64,000 bases of DNA from Monosiga brevicollis MX1 (taxonomy: Eukaryota; Opisthokonta; Choanoflagellata; Craspedida; Salpingoecidae), in contig NW_001865041.1 of assembly GCF_000002865.3 (NCBI RefSeq), positions 268,421 to 332,420 on the forward strand, in the 5' to 3' direction. The first letter of the stretch is position 1. Every line of letters begins with the position of its first letter. A model generated the notes under the pieces. It was not told the origin of the DNA, made no database searches, and saw nothing but the letters and a program-made list of their open reading frames with translations. Below, one piece after another: positions 9,436 to 23,777 of this stretch. The position numbers and the translations under genes are program-made.

Positions 9436-11551
9436 TCAAGCACCAAGTGGCTTGGCAGGCAGAAGCTGCCGATAAACAGCGCCAAAGATGACGCTCGCCA
9501 ACAGAACCAAACCTGTGCGCCGCAGACGTTCACAGTCAGTTTAGCACAGCCAACGCAAGACGGAAGCAAGCCGCAACACCCATCTGTCACGCAGAGCCAT
9601 GAATCAAAACTTACCGAGCATCAGACCAAGAAAAAGAAACTGATTGTTGGCCACGGCTCCAGCCCACAAGGGTCCCACGATAGTGCCGACGGAGACGATC
9701 GTGCGCCGCAAGCCTTGGCCCACGCCCTAGACATGAAGAAAACCCCCCACCCGCATCGAATGTAAGACAATGTGCATGCACAAGCTCGGGCACATGGCGG
9801 GAAGAGGCCAAGCAAAGAGACCTGAGTGCGCTCGTCCGTGAGTTTGGACTGCAGAGACGGAGGGGGGATAAACAGAAACGGCAAGCCTATGCCAGTGATC
9901 AGCCAGATGAAATGGATTAGGAAGGGGCGTGCGTGGTTGCGTTGAACCGTTTGCAGTGAAATGAACCGAATGCTGGGTGGCGGTTTCCATTCCATGCAGA
10001 CAATCGGAGAGGAGCGTAGAACAGCAAATGCCGACCAGCAACGATGAAAAAGACGGTGGTACTAAAGCACGCCAAAGTCAACGTTGTGTGCGGTTTCATC
10101 AAGGGCAGGCACCCCAGGGCCAGGGCGAGGCTATGATGCGGAAGAGAGTCGTTTGCGTTTGAAGCCACCATGAGGTCTCAAAGGTTGACACAGGAGCGTG
10201 CACGTGTATTGTGTATGCAAACTGTACCCGATGGCCTCCAGGATCAAGCCAATGAGCATCAGTGCTCGGTCCGATGCACCTTGATGTGCCATTCTCCGCA
10301 CAATGAGAAACCCCATGATGGCCACAAAGCCAATGATCATGTACATGATACTGCAGCCACACGAAATGACCAGCCACAAAGAGGCAACTTCCGTAAGCAA
10401 GAGTGTGCGGCGAGACAAGAAACGTCAAGGGCACCGGTACAGGCATGCTTACCTGTTGGCGGTTTCTCGCCAACCAAAGTACTTATTCGTAAAGGGAGTC
10501 ACCCAGGTCTCAAGGGCGAGCTGGTTAAAGATGCAGAGGAAGGAGATGACAAAGATGGCTAAAACAGGTAACTGGGTGTACTCAGCCCAGATGGACTTTG
10601 GCGGAGCACGCCGACCCAACTGAGGTGCGGATTGCTGGATAGAGATGAGTGGAGCTGTTTCGTCCGGCTCATCCAGCACCAAGGATGGCTCTGAGCCAGC
10701 TGCTTGGCGAGGCAGAACGAGAGAAGCTTTGCTGTCTGAAGAGGCCTCCTCTTCTTCGTCCTCCGCACTCGCGAGGGCAGGCGGGATGTCTTTGAACATG
10801 AAGACGGTCACCAGCGCTGCGATGAGCCAAAATCCGGTCATCAAAAGCCCAGGTATGTTGAGGGGGGTGATGGTGATCAGGTGGCTGAGGCGAGCATGAA
10901 GATGCTCGGTGCCGAAATTCAGAGCGGGCCCAATGAGTAGACCGAGCTGGCGTGTCGCCACGGTGGTCCCTATGACTTTGGTGCGTTCGGCCAGAGTGGT
11001 CACCCGGGCCAAGTAGGCAAACGCCACAGAGGCAGCACCGGCGCCAAATCCGGTCAAAAAGCGTGCCTCCAGCACCACGAGGCCGTCATCAGCCACAAAG
11101 TAAAACAGGTTGCCCAGAATCATGAAAAAGGAGGCCAGAATGAGGACCTCTTTGATATACCCGCGATCCGCGATTGAGCCAAAGATGGGCGATGCGCAAA
11201 CATTGGCAATGCTGAAGACGGAGAGCACCAGCCCAAGATACCAGTGCTTGGCCATGCCCAGATCCTGAAGATAGAGCCAGAGGGTTGGTAAAATGATGGC
11301 GTATTCCACGCCTAGGTGGGTACAGGGGGTGGCAAGAGGAGAAGGGGCCAAAGGATCACAGACCAGGCAGCGTGAGTCAGAGCACAAGCGAAGTTACTCG
11401 AAGGAACCCCCCGTACAGTCGAGGGCATCTGCGCACCAGCAAAAAACCAGATGACGCAGAGACAGAGGCAAGACTGATCCCGCTGCTTTTGCGTCATGCC
11501 CAGCTTGATCAACAGCTCAGCTCGCTGGGTGGCCTCGAGGGGAGCCGCCAT
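9436..11551 (-). CDS. MFSD8: MFSD8-like (CLN7) major facilitator superfamily transporter
   Basis: Minus-strand gene starting at ATG 11551 (MAAPLEATQRAELL) and ending at the TGA at 9438-9436. The main exon (about 11312-10465) carries helices of the first MFS half with VEYAIILPTLWLYLQDLG, SPIFGSIADRG, RFLTGFGAGAASVAFAYLAR and ATRQLGLLIGPAL. A hydrophilic acidic central loop (about 10790-10630) follows, then the start of the second half. Further exons at about 10395-10215 (SIMYMIIGFVAIMGFLIVRR), about 9935-9835 (ITGIGLPFLFIPP), 9730-9615 (GLRRTIVSVGTIVGPLWAGA) and about 9525-9436 complete it. The order matches MFSD8, a lysosomal membrane protein with 12 predicted helices. A closely related MFSD paralogue cannot be excluded. 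Introns between the second-half exons are inferred. Confidence 0.78.
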
Positions 11552-12256
<705 letters not shown>

Positions 12257-14620
12257 ATGCATCGGTCCGGGCGGGGTGGGGCAAGCCGACAGAGCACAGC
12301 ATGGCTGCAGGCGCTTTTGCACGAGCTGGGCGAGGGTGCCGCTCGCTCGGGGATTCCTGGTGAATTGCAGCACCGCGCTGCAGCCCACTTTCCGGCGGGC
12401 AATACGCTGGCACGACACGTGGCAGAAAGCTTACGAGAGCACCATGCGCTGCATCGTGCAGCTCGAGAGGCGGAAAAGGATGCCTGTCGCCGAGCAACGG
12501 GGCTCACCGAGCCCGCGTTTCGCGAGTTGTATGCCCAGATGATGCGCTATTGGGAGGCGGAGCGCCGCCTTTCAGACCTGGAGAAAGCTGGCAGCATGTG
12601 GACACCGCGCACGCTGCTGGCACACTGTCCGGGCCACTGGTTCCAGCCCGTACACCTACCACCTCAATCATTGTCGGCTGCTTTGCGCGAACAGTTGCGA
12701 ACCGACCTCACGGCAACTTTGGCGAGCATCGCTGCTTGGGAATCGGTACCCACGGACACGGATACGACATTGGGGCGTGTGGGGGCGCGAGGGCTGGGCG
12801 AAGCTGACTGCCGCTTGATTATTGACACCGTTCTCAAGCCTTTGCTGGCCGTGGCTGGCTTCAAGATGCGAACTGAGATGCGGGCCGAGTCGCGCTTCCT
12901 GCCGCTCAGCCGCGTGGATTATTGTGTTTTTGACGGAGCGGGTACGCGCCGTGGGGTGGTCGAGGCCAAGCGCATCGATTTGACGCAGGGATTTGTTCAG
13001 TGTTGCGTGCAGTTGGCGTGTCTGCAGGCGACTGAACAGCGTCCGCGGTGGCCCTATTTTGGTGTGATCACCAACGGACATCGATTTGTGTGTTTGGTTG
13101 TGGCTGGAGACACGGTGTTTGTGGATGGTGCCCCTGATGGCCACTCGGGTCGAGTACATGCCGCCAGCACCTGGAATCAACTCTACCATGTGGCAGGGGT
13201 GATCTTGGCCATGATGGCGGGCCAATGGCCAACTTGCATCCTTGAGGCAGCTGCCCGAGGTGTGCGCGGGGCAGCCCTGTCCAAGCCCGCGCGAATGGCA
13301 CCGCCGTTGGGAGGCAATAGCAGCGTGCTGAACGAGCTCTCAGGTGCGAATTTCGGAAAGCACGAGACCGGACAGGCACCAACCCCGCCCCTGCGCACTC
13401 GTAGCGCCGGCGCCGCTCTACAGCAGCGTCAGAGTGAACGGACTGGGCCCAGACCGGCATCAGCAGCGACCACGAACGTGAATCAGGCGCCAGACGAGAC
13501 GCTTGCACCAGCAGATCCAGCCGTGATATTTTCAACCAATCTTTTTGATGCCGTCCAGTCGCCATGCCGGGTAAGTGGGCAGCTATACCTGCCTATGCGC
13601 GTGGTCAAAGCCAACAGGTTGCGAGGAGCCGTTGTCGCTCACGCTTTGTTCTGACTGCGTTTCTACCTGGACTGTTAGTGTCAACGGCGCCGTGCGCCCT
13701 GCCCACCCGGACTGTGCCGCTCTCGAAAAGACAACCGATCGTGCCCCACGCCCATCACTTCCCCATCGCGGCAATCCGAAACGGCGTTAGTCAAACCGAG
13801 CACACTATTGTCCACATCTACTGCAATGAAATCCACCGAGCGCCCATTGAGCGAGCCCCCCAAAGCTCACCCAGAGCTCCGCCCGAGCAATGCTGACCAG
13901 TTGGTGACAGCAGCAACAGCAAGGCCGAGGCGTGCTGCAACACCCGTGCTCATGAGCCCTGAGTCCGTGCCAAGTGCACAGTCATGCATGATCCCTTTGC
14001 CCAGCGTGGGTCTCGAGGCCGCACCGCCGCTGAAGCGAGCGCGGCCGATCGGGAAAGGTGCATCGCTGCGCGCGCCAGCAGCGGTACTGGGAACATGGGT
14101 GACTCCAGAGCGATCGTCATTGGCTGCCGATGCGGCGGCCCATCGAGCAGCGCGACGCCTGGCAGCACTGACCAACACGAGTGTTCAGGATGGCAACTGT
14201 GTGAGCATTGTCCGGACTGAAGAGCGATGTGAGCGGATTTGGCAGCGGCTGGGTCGTGTTCCTGCGTTTACGCGCCTACTGCTAGTTGCGCCCTGGCCTG
14301 CACCAAGCGAACCGGTCTTGACCAAAGCCACGCCGGCATGGCTGGCCCTGCATGAGTCGCGGGTTCTGGCCCGTCAGAATTGTGCGGAGCAGCCTTTTCC
14401 CGGCTTTTTAGCCACCGAATGCTCACCTGCCATGGTGGCCTGCCTGTCAAGAGCCGTTCTCACTGCACAAACCGCGCCCACCGTGGTGACCGTGCGGGTG
14501 AACGCGCTGGAGCTGGGCTCAGCTGGCTCTGCCCTCCGGGCCTGCCTGACGCGGCGTGGGGTAGCTGAGACCTGGCCGCTGCTCGTTGTACGAAACGGTG
14601 AGGTCCTCGGTGAGTTGTAG
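12257..14620 (+). CDS. Uncharacterised protein with PD-(D/E)XK nuclease-like core
   Basis: Two exons, 12257-13570 and 13679-14620, separated by a 108-nt intron (GTAAGT donor, TGTTAG acceptor) that leaves phase 0 intact; product about 751 aa. Residues about 180-280 show the PD-(D/E)XK pattern: a helix with E182 (GEADCRLIIDTVL), then SRVDYCVFDG (D221), then GVVEAKR (E236-x-K238), then a Gln-bearing helix (GFVQCCVQLACL) and a strand FGVITNGHRFVC. This order is seen in restriction-endonuclease-fold proteins that bind Mg2+ through D and ExK. The helical N-terminus, a Pro/Ser/Arg-rich linker (about 400-520) and a C-terminal globular region (about 560-750) were not recognised. A GTGAGG donor near 14601 could extend the gene into a further exon. 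Whether it is an active nuclease is inference. Confidence 0.7.
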
Positions 14621-15353
14621 AGGTGTCACACACCTCGATAGGACGTGGCAAACCGGGGCCTGTGTCAGGGTCGGCATCACGAGACAATGCTTGGTTCCGT
14701 TGGCACTGGTGATGAGGACGGCGGCTGTAGTGGCCACTCGCCCTGTGTGGGAGCCGTTTGTCGGCTTTTGTCAGACGGCTCATGGGCTACTCGCGATGGT
14801 CACCACGGAGTGGTACTGTGCTCCGCTGAGGAGACCAGAGCGCGGTGACGGAGGGAAGACTGTCTTACCCCAAGCATTGTCTCATGTGACGATAAGCCTC
14901 GCCTCGAGAGCAGCGGGCAGGCATCGTGCATGCTAATGACAATAAGAATAATATTTATTCCCTTTTCATAATGAATGGTTAAAAGTCTTGCGTTGGTGTT
15001 TTAATCTACTCGTCATTGAGTATGAGGCTATGCCTGGCTCCTTCTTGAGCATATTCCACAGCGAGGGTTTGTCAAGCCAACTTGAGCAAATAGAGAGGGG
15101 GAGTAGAATTAAGCACGCCAAAGCGAGGGAGAAAAATGAAGCGCCACGGGAGGGAAAATAGCGCTGGAGGGCCGGTAAGGCGGGCAGTTGAAGGTTGTAT
15201 GTGTACGGAGTAGAAGCAGGAACGATCGAGTTAAGAAAAAAAAACACAGGAAGAGGGAGAGAGAAAGACGGAGAGGCAACAGCCAAAACTTGAATGCTTG
15301 CGGCCGTTGTGCTCGTCGAGTTGGACAGCCACGAGTCGAGCCAGGGTGAATGT
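14621..15353. other. Convergent 3' region
   Basis: Space between two convergent genes. AT-rich sequence with AATAATATTTATT and CATAATGAATGG lies at 14940-14980, a likely 3'-end/polyadenylation zone. An open plus-strand frame (14586-14936) overlaps the preceding stop and lacks a recognised domain. No other gene was seen. Confidence 0.55.
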
Positions 15354-15652
15354 CTACTTGCCGGCGGCCTCCTTCTGAGCAGCCTTGCGCGCGGCCTTTT
15401 CCTGCAGCGCCTTGGCATCGCTGCGACCATGCGTAAAGAGTCAGAATACAGAACCGGATGAGCAAATTGAGCGAGTAGAGTAGAGATGCCAGCGACTCGG
15501 CCGGACGTTGCGCCAGCAGGAGCGGCAAGCACATCTGACCGTTCTCGGCGCTGGGCAGGGGTCAGGTTGTCCTCGCGCTGATGCTTGGTCTTATCCTGCT
15601 GCTTCTTGAGATTTTTGGCACGAGCCAATTCACGCTGGTTGCCGCGAGCCAT
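15354..15652 (-). CDS. SERF2: Small EDRK-rich factor (SERF/4F5 family)
   Basis: Two minus-strand exons: 15652 to about 15536, and about 15420 to the TAG at 15356-15354. They encode 59 aa, the same length as human SERF2. The start MARGNQRELARAKNLKKQQD and the linked KHQREDNLTPAQRRER are family hallmarks; the second exon gives DAKALQEKAARKAAQKEAAGK-type charged helix residues. The intron joins CG|C (Arg) between a GTCAGA donor and a GGTCGCAG acceptor. SERF proteins are highly charged, mostly disordered, RNA-binding factors that promote amyloid aggregation of other proteins. A KKQQDK/QRED pattern and the absence of hydrophobic core agree with that. The start context (GCC ATG G) is good. Confidence 0.9.
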
Positions 15653-15914
15653 GGTATCGGTGCTGAGAAAAAAGCCGATCGAAGAGCTACGAGTCCAAAC
15701 AACCGGCTGAGGTGAGCGACGCAGATGTACCACAACAAGTTTGAGTTGAAGGCCCCTCCGACCACCACCAGCCTCCCCGCACACTCAAAGGGCCATGAAG
15801 ATTTGCCAAGCCTGATCCAACACCCATTCACCCATTGGAGAGCAAGCGCGCGCCAGGATACCCAACACCAAGATGGCAGGCAAGACAAGAAGGCGGCTGG
15901 CTCCAGTTACCGAA

Positions 15915-15960
<46 letters not shown>

Positions 15961-16058
15961 CAAATGTTTTGCTCTCCGTTGCTTCTCTGACCTTCTTTTC
16001 TTTTCTGTCTCTTGTCTCTCCTAACGCCTTTCTTTTTCTCTCTTCCTCCACCCAATTC

Positions 16059-16126
<68 letters not shown>

Positions 16127-16198
16127 CCTGGGGACGTAAGCAGTGGGGATGTGTGCGACGCCAGCGGTTCTTATTTTCTCCAACAGTTAACAGACAGA
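15653..16198. other. Divergent promoter region with (CA)(GA)n and (CT)n tracts
   Basis: Space between the divergent starts of SERF (minus) and CIAO2B (plus). It holds CACACA(GA)n at 15914-15956 and a pure (CT)n run at about 16060-16123. A pyrimidine-rich acceptor-like CAACAG precedes 16187, so a 5' UTR intron of CIAO2B is possible (GGACGTAAGCAG near 16131). Confidence 0.7.
16060..16123. repeat. (CT)n microsatellite
   Basis: About 32 uninterrupted CT units in the presumed 5' region of CIAO2B. Confidence 0.96.
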
Positions 16199-17036
16199 AT
16201 GGCGCTGGAAAATGCCGCGCCGCGGGTGTATGGCAAGGTCCAGGAGCGCGTGACCTTGGACAACGACTTTGATGATGATGTGATCGACCCCTTTGACAGC
16301 CGAGAAATCTTTGGTCAGTTGAGTTCCCGGTGTGCCCCCGCTCTTTTGCCGTTGGCCGTCTTTTTAAATGTGCGCCTGTGCGTCCCCGGTGATAGACTTG
16401 GTGCGCCACATCAATGACCCTGAGCATCCCCTGACGCTGGAAGAGCTCAACGTGGTTCGACTGGGTAAGTCGGTTTAGCAGGAATTGAGTCGCCAGGCTG
16501 TTTCCACGGCGATGCGTTCCCTGTTGTGAGCCAGGAGTTTGGCATCTTGAGCGATCCATCCATCGACTGCACCTCACCTCATTCGTACTGGCGCTGGGGT
16601 GGCCAGACCAAATATTGGTGGACGATGCCCAGAACTATGTTCGTGTGCAGTTTACGCCGACCATTCCACACTGCAGCATGGCTTCGCTGATTGGCCTGTG
16701 TTTACGGGTGCGGCTGCTGCGCGCGCTGCCCCCGCGCTTCAAGGTGGATGTGGAGATTTTTCCCGGCACTCACGCCACAGAGGCCTCAAGTAGGTACCGA
16801 GTCCCAGTTGCACGCGTCGTCATCCGTACACGCACGCGTGGCTGGCCGAGGCAGAGGTTGATCGATTCTGGTCTGGTGTTTCCTCGGGTGCTCATGCATG
16901 GCAATGATGTGCCCGTGGCCTGGCAGTCAACAAGCAGCTGGCCGACAAAGAACGGGTGGCGGCCGCCTTGGAGAACCCCAACCTCAAAACTGTGGTGAAT
17001 GAGTGTTTGCAGCTTGATGACAAGTATCTGGACTAA
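16199..17036 (+). CDS. CIAO2B: Cytosolic iron-sulfur assembly component 2B (MIP18/FAM96B)
   Basis: Four exons (16199-16313, 16396-16464, 16607-16789, 16927-17036) join to exactly 158 codons plus stop; human CIAO2B is about the same length. Blocks: [64 protein letters not shown] with the conserved reactive Cys; [35 protein letters not shown]2B belongs to the CIA targeting complex with CIAO1 and MMS19. That complex hands 4Fe-4S clusters to cytosolic and nuclear apoproteins such as DNA polymerases and helicases. All junctions are GT...AG and phase-consistent. It is one of three Fe-S biogenesis genes in the window. Confidence 0.95.
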
Positions 17037-19515
<2,479 letters not shown>

Positions 19516-21817
19516 ATGACGCTTCGCGTGTGTTCCCGATCTGCGTCCTGGATGCTCCAGGCGTGCTCGCACGGCGATCTCTTCACCGTCAAGACCCTCA
19601 TGCACATGCACGGCAACAAAATGCTCCGTGCCCACAGCAGCGACGGCTGCACCCCGCTGCAGATTGCTTCAAAACGTGGCGATCTTCAACTCGTCAAATT
19701 TCTTCTTGAACGCGGAGCTAGCATTGACGATACCGACCTTGACCCCAAGCGCCGCGGCAATGCTCTGGTGCGTTTGCTGTGTTTCTCCTGTGCCTCCCAG
19801 TCACTCGCCCCCGTACTCGGCTTGCGTTCTGTCGCTCACTATTGATCTTTCAATACTCGTGTCCCTTTGACAGCATTACGCCAGCTGGGGCGGTAACTTG
19901 CAGCTCGTGCGCTTCTTGCTCGACGAGCACCACGCCGATCCCGGCTGCACCGACATTGTCGGCAACACCCCACTCCTCTACGCCATCTACGGCGGTCATC
20001 GCGATGTCGTGGATGAACTTGTGCGTCGAGGCCGCACCCTCTTTGAACGCAACAACAAGGGCCACACCCCTATTCTGCAAGCGGCTTGCGGTGGTCACCG
20101 TCACCTGGTCGAGTGGCTCCTTGACCAAGGCCATTCCCTCGTCGAGACGGACAGTGACGGCAATACCCCGCTCCTCTTCGCCGCTTGGGGTGGCCACCTT
20201 GAACTGATGCAGTTTCTCCTCAGTCGTGGTGCCAACCTGGACGAAGTCAACAACAACGGACACAACGTCTTTCTCAGCGCCGCCAACGGTGGCCAGGTGG
20301 AGGTCGTTGACTGGCTCCTGGCCCGCGGTTTTGAACTCAGCGCCCAAAACAGCAACGGTGACACAGCGCTGCTGTTGGCAGCCTACGGCGGCCACATTCG
20401 CCTCGTCAAGCGTCTGCTGGAACTTGGCGCCTCCTTGCTGGAACGTAACCAATGTGGCTTTACCGCTCTGCTCAGCGCCGCCAACGGCGTGCAGTTGAAG
20501 ATGACCGACTGGCTCCTTCGCCACGGTGCCTCCATCTCGGAGAAGGACAACGATGGCTACACGGCCCTCATTCTCGCTGCATGCTCGGGCAACGTCGAGT
20601 TTGTTGATTACCTGCTGCAGCACGGCGCTAACATTGAGGAGCGCAACAGCAACGGCGACACCTGCCTGCTCCTCGCCGCCTACTGTGGCCATTCCAAGCT
20701 GGTCGAGGCCCTCATTGCCCGTGGTGCCAATTTGCATGAGCGCAACCGCACCGGTATGGGTATCCTCATCTCGGCTGCCAACGGTGGCCACATTGAGACA
20801 GTCAAGCTGGTCCACAAGTACGTTGGCACCAAGGGCCTCGAGGAGACAGACGAGGGTGGCTATACCCCGCTTCTTCTGGCCGCACAACGTGGCCATTATG
20901 AGGTCGTGCGGTACCTGGCTGCCCACGGCGCCAACCTCCACGCCCGTACCTCACGCTATCGCAGCCAGGCCACGGTTCTTGCCATGGACTTTCCTGAGAT
21001 CGTCGCCTATCTCGAGCACGTGGCGGCCTTCAACCCACTGCAGGTGGCCATTGATGCCCGTGAGACGGACCGTGTCCATGAGCTGCTGCTTGCCGGTGTT
21101 GACCTTGGCACCAGCGGAGATGAGCAAAGTGCGCCACTGGCCTTGGCTGGACGTGTAGCCTCCTACCCCGGTGCTCTCGAGGTCGACGTGGACCTCCTCC
21201 ACCTGCTTCAAGAAGCCCAACGTCCCTGGCATCCATCCCGGCACATGCTTTTTGGCGACACCTTCAAGCGGGGAGTCATGTACATGCTCTGGCTCAAGAA
21301 AGAGCTGGATCAACACCCCACTCTTCCCTACTTGCCTACCGAAATTTGGGAGCGCGTGCTGTCTTTCCTGCAGCGCTCTTGGTTTCTCGACTCGCACTCG
21401 GCCCATGCCCTGGCACCCCTCCGCCCACACGACATGCAGCTCCGCGCAGATTGGCGTGAGCAGCTCTTGCACCCCAAGGTTGAGGTGCTCGAGGACAATG
21501 CCGTGGTATACTCTGCCGTATCTGCCGCAGACGACGAGGACATGCAGCTGGTGACGGCTCACGCCCACGCATTGATGGCCGATGTCGATGCAAACGACTC
21601 GATGATGGACCTGGAGGATGATGATGTGGACCTTCGCGGCTCCCTCTCCTCTTGTGACAGCCCCGTGGGCGAGGCTGCCATCGAGATGGCCGAAAACGAC
21701 TTTGACGCTCGCGATGCCTTTGCCACGGCCGACCTTGCTCTCTTTGGCAAGGCCGTTGAAGAAGACCAAGTCATGCCTCTGGATGAGCCCCTGCACGTCC
21801 GCATCACTTGGGTGTAA
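19516..21817 (+). CDS. Ankyrin-repeat protein with C-terminal F-box-like segment
   Basis: Two exons, 19516-19767 and 19874-21817, flank a 106-nt intron (GTGCGT donor, TTTGACAG acceptor, phase 0); product 731 aa. From about residue 40 to 450 there are roughly twelve consecutive ankyrin repeats. Copies such as GNTPLLFAAWGGHLELMQFL, GDTALLLAAYGGHIRLVKRL and GYTPLLLAAQRGHYEVVRYL keep the G-x-T-x-L-x-A-A-x-x-G-H pattern. Near 21330-21370 the segment LPYLPTEIWERVLSFLQRSW looks like an F-box-type helix pair. If real, the protein could be a substrate-recognition subunit of an SCF ubiquitin ligase. The C-terminus is acidic (MMDLEDDDVDL). Third positions are strongly C/G-biased, suggesting high expression. 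Binding partner unknown. Confidence 0.9.
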
Positions 21818-23081
21818 ACTACCCATTTGACGCTAAGCGTTAGGCGCTCATCTATTTTATTTTCACTCTTTTTTTATTTGACCTTTATGTGCATGTCTTG
21901 GTATGAAGAGTCCCGGTCCTTTTCTGCTCTTTTTCTTCTCCTTTTGGTTTTCTTTTAGTCATCCAGCGCCCTAGTCACGAGTCGTGGCCGCCCTGTGCCG
22001 ATCTTTTCTTTTTGGATGTGTTTTGCGATATTTTTGAGCCTGCTGCCCGCTCAATCTCGGGATGTTCTCTGAGATAGCAGGCGCGCTCGCTTGTTGTTTT
22101 GCGCAATCGATTTATCGAGACAACTCCCTTTTGATTTTGCACCTGTCATTGTACTCAGCGTACAGACTCAGGCACGTCTGCCTCGGTGCCACAAACGAGC
22201 TGAACCTCCTCACCAAACTCAACCCAACAACACTTGTCTGACAATCTTATGGTTCCTCCTCATCACGCTATTGCTCATGTTCTCGACGCTCTCTCGCACA
22301 ACTCCGACGTTGCATGCTTGCTGAGATGCGGCTTTTGCAGGGCCACAACATGTTCATCCTGCTGTTTATTGGGTGTACGGGTGCGTGTCGTGGGTGGAGC
22401 CCTTGATACAGGTCTGTACGGCTTGACACAAACATGGGTGGGATCGCACCCTCTTTGCACGGCCAGCTTGTATGCGTGTGTATTGCTTCTTGACCCCTTT
22501 CGCGTGCGCACTGTCGCATGGACCCTTGGTTTATGACAGACAACGCAAGCAAACCAATCGAAGCAGCACCTGTATCGCTCGTCGGGGGGCAGTTGTTTAA
22601 GTATCTTGAGTGTGTGTGAGAGTTTGTGTGCTGCTACTGCTGCTGCTCCTAAACTCCCTTTAAAAAAAACACAAACGCACAAACTCTCTCTCTCTCTCAA
22701 ATTCTCTCTCTCAAACTCTCTCTCTCTCTCTCGTTTTGTTCTTGTCTGCCATTTTTGATGTGAGTGAGCGTGTCTCTGACTGCTGCTCGTCAAGGACAGG
22801 TCCTCTCTCTCTCTCTCTCTCTCTCTCTCAATCTCTCTCTCTCTCTCTCATCATTTTTGGCTGTAATTGGCCCGCGACGATCCACTAGAGACCACGCCCA
22901 CTTCCCGTCGCACACTTGCTGAATTTCGTTTTACTGAACAGATTTCAAGGCGGGTCCAGCTAGCTGGCAGATTGCCTAATCATCCCAGCGCGCAGACTTC
23001 CGAGCGACCACGCTCTGCACGTCGGATTCCAAGCCGGATCGACTTTCCCTTTTTCGTCTTTGCACCACACGGCTGTGGACG
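21818..23081. other. Intergenic region with CT/CAAA tracts
   Basis: 3' flank of the ankyrin gene, T-rich at 21850-22040, then mixed sequence without a supported gene. CT tracts containing CAAA/CAAATT interruptions lie at 22684-22731 and (CT)n at 22804-22850. They resemble the minisatellite near 2919-3279. Confidence 0.7.
22684..22850. repeat. (CT)n tracts interrupted by CAAA/CAA
   Basis: Two CT blocks (22684-22731 and 22804-22850) with internal CTCTCAAATTCTC, CTCTCAAACTCTC and CTCAATCTC variants. Confidence 0.9.
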
Positions 23082-23777
23082 ATGGCGCCCTCATCACACA
23101 CCGGAACGCTTCTCACCGTCTCCGGCCTGGCCTTGACCGCCGCCGCTGTTTGGCTGGTGTACCGCGAACAACATCGACTTTGCCGACTCCTCAACCAGAA
23201 CGATCGCGCTGACCCCACCACCGCCCGCCAGCATCCCAAAGAACAAGCTTCGCGCACCGCCAAAGCAGACTCGATCCCGATCGACAAGACTTTGGACGAG
23301 GATGAAGATGACGAGACCCACTCAGCCGATCGCCTCAACGAGTCCGTCTCTTCAGAGTGGTGCGTCGTCGATGCTCGCGACGCTCTCCGCCAAACTCCAG
23401 AGCCCAGGTCGGTCCGACAAATCAAGCATCTTGCCTGCTATCATCCCGAATTGAGCGATTGCGCGTCAGAATCTCTCCCCTCCTTGTATTACGGCGCAAG
23501 GCTCTTCTCAGATATTCATTGTGTCCCGTCGTTTTGCAGAGCCCGCGAGCGATTCGAAATTCCGCTGGGACAGCGCACCTTGGCAAGCGAGGCTGAAGTT
23601 TTTGAAGACGTGGCCACAGGTGAAGACTACGTTGAGTATGAACCCAACGAGGACGAGGTCGAGGCCAATCAGCGTTTTCGCGAGCAATGGCGACCCAATT
23701 CCAGCAATGAGGAACACGCCTTTTCCGCCCAGTTGTCCTCTGCGCTGACAGCGGGACTGCAAGGCCGTCCCTCTTAA
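23082..23777 (+). CDS. Unidentified protein with N-terminal membrane anchor
   Basis: The ATG at 23082 begins MAPSSHTGTLLTVSGLALTA, with a hydrophobic stretch up to VWLVYREQ (about residues 8-26) followed by a basic segment, as in a single-pass signal-anchored protein. The rest is hydrophilic and rich in D/E/S (DEDEDDETHS, EYEPNEDEVEANQRF), probably disordered. A 132-nt internal segment (23408-23539) has a usable donor (AG|GTCGGT) and a strong acceptor (TCGTTTTGCAG). It is open and a multiple of three, so both spliced (187 aa) and retained (231 aa) products would be in frame. The spliced form removes the Cys/His-rich stretch that looks unlike its surroundings. No family was recognised. Confidence 0.6.
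   Translation: MAPSSHTGTLLTVSGLALTAAAVWLVYREQHRLCRLLNQNDRADPTTARQHPKEQASRTAKADSIPIDKTLDEDEDDETHSADRLNESVSSEWCVVDARDALRQTPEPRSVRQIKHLACYHPELSDCASESLPSLYYGARLFSDIHCVPSFCRARERFEIPLGQRTLASEAEVFEDVATGEDYVEYEPNEDEVEANQRFREQWRPNSSNEEHAFSAQLSSALTAGLQGRPS

Noticed and set aside
19850-21826. Long minus-strand frames over the ankyrin gene
   Set aside because: Antisense shadows produced by the repeated codon bias of ankyrin units.
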